23,799 bases of DNA from an uncultured Muribaculaceae bacterium (GTDB lineage Bacteria; Bacteroidota; Bacteroidia; Bacteroidales; Muribaculaceae), in assembly GCA_934667475.1 (NCBI GenBank), contig CAKUMB010000021.1:1-23799 (forward strand), written 5' to 3'. The first letter of the stretch is position 1. Every line of letters begins with the position of its first letter. Below are positions 23,549 to 23,799 of the stretch, in pieces. Under the pieces are notes generated by a model. That model worked only from the letters and a program-made list of their open reading frames with translations, was not told the DNA's origin and searched no databases. Position numbers and translations under genes: made by a program.

Positions 23549-23661
23549 ATGTACAAACAACTAACCCTGGAGCAAAGGTACGAAATATACCTTGGAAAAA
23601 AAGAAAGTGGAGCGCTAGTAAAATCGCGCGTGAGATTGGCGTCAGTGCCTCTGTAGAGTCC
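23549..23661 (+). pseudogene. N-terminal fragment of an IS30-family transposase
   Basis: The plus-strand ATG at 23549 encodes MYKQLTLEQRYEIYLGKKES, the typical N-terminus of Bacteroides IS30-type transposases. The expected helix-turn-helix follows in another frame from about 23617 as SKIAREIGVSASV. The first frame stops at TAG (23654-23656). Sequence similarity to the transposase ends about where the other IS copy's end begins, so this is a relic of a copy cut by later events. Only about 40 residues of the gene remain. Confidence 0.75.
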
Positions 23662-23677
23662 AACAGCAAGTGCAAAA

Positions 23678-23799
23678 TTAATCAAAGTGCATGAAGAATC
23701 TCTTTTTAGGCGAGTCAAAGTAGAGTTTTTCCCTTGGCCTTCGGTTGAGCTTCTTCTGAATCTCCATTATTTTCCGGCTGGAGAAGTTGTCGAAATTGG
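23678..23799 (-). mobile_element. IS30-family insertion sequence, transposase C-terminus (runs off the right edge)
   Basis: Reading the minus strand from 23797, the frame gives NFDNFSSRKIMEIQKKLNRR followed by PREKLYFDSPKKRFFMHFD and a TAA stop at 23678-23680. The segment with NRRPREKL and SPKKRFF is the conserved end of IS30-family transposases. The rest of the gene lies outside the window. The terminal inverted repeat should begin a short way to the left of the stop, around 23660-23677, but its exact edge needs the other end for comparison. Confidence 0.85.

Noticed and set aside
23512..23718. 68-residue minus-strand open frame
   Set aside because: It overlaps an intrinsic terminator, the IS30 N-terminal relic and the end of the IS30 C-terminus in another frame; it is a shadow.

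Overview
The window looks like a GC-rich Bacteroidales chromosome segment, possibly Muribaculaceae or a relative; family level is a guess. Evidence is the gene repertoire (ThrA-type aspartokinase catalytic domain next to ThrC, S1/P1 nuclease, Bacteroidales-style GT2 and ATP-grasp genes) and at least six promoters of the Bacteroidetes type (-33 TTG, a spacer of about 19-21 bp, -7 TAnnTTTG), with little Shine-Dalgarno use.

Layout. 1-384: no gene, a weak promoter candidate. 385-3562 (+): secreted S1/P1 nuclease, then an aspartokinase catalytic domain without ACT or homoserine dehydrogenase domains, then threonine synthase. 3793-4785 (-): malate dehydrogenase, separated from thrC by a strong bidirectional terminator. 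5090-5884 (+): recR and a 48-residue basic protein, followed by a short interspersed palindromic repeat in 100-bp tandem form. 6230-9055 (-): a four-gene unit in transcription order DUF2520 Rossmann protein, KdsC-like phosphatase, Maf pyrophosphatase, type II pantothenate kinase; its promoter lies so close to the first ATG that the mRNA may be leaderless. 9206-10818 (+): PfkB kinase and an exported protein of unknown function. 10947-11020 (+): tRNA-Arg(ACG) with promoter and terminator. 11092-12180 (+): orphan ATP-grasp-like protein. 12309-14825 (+): engB, GT2 glycosyltransferase, GNAT acetyltransferase and a 78-residue protein, tightly overlapping.

From about 14,900 to the right end the character changes: lower GC, all protein genes on the minus strand, phage functions. 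In transcription order (right to left) there is an IS30-type transposase C-terminus abutting a broken IS30-type N-terminus, a lysis cassette (holin-like protein, T7-lysozyme-like amidase, and a lipoprotein with a C-terminal membrane anchor that fits a unimolecular spanin), a terminator, about 1.1 kb without a credible protein gene, a tape measure protein, and a tail/baseplate-type gene broken by an amber codon and a frameshift. This is a decaying prophage whose remaining genes lie beyond the right edge or are lost.

The most interesting part is the protein-free interval at about 21,200-22,260. It is packed with perfect or near-perfect stems, two capped by CTTG (CUUG) loops, one 13-bp stem enclosing two hairpins, and an 11-bp stem enclosing two further stacked helices. 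Five of six imperfect pairs noted are G-U on the plus strand, so it reads as a large structured RNA made opposite to the phage genes. Large ornate RNAs such as GOLLD and ROOL are known from phages and prophages; whether this is one of them or a new class cannot be decided from sequence reading alone.
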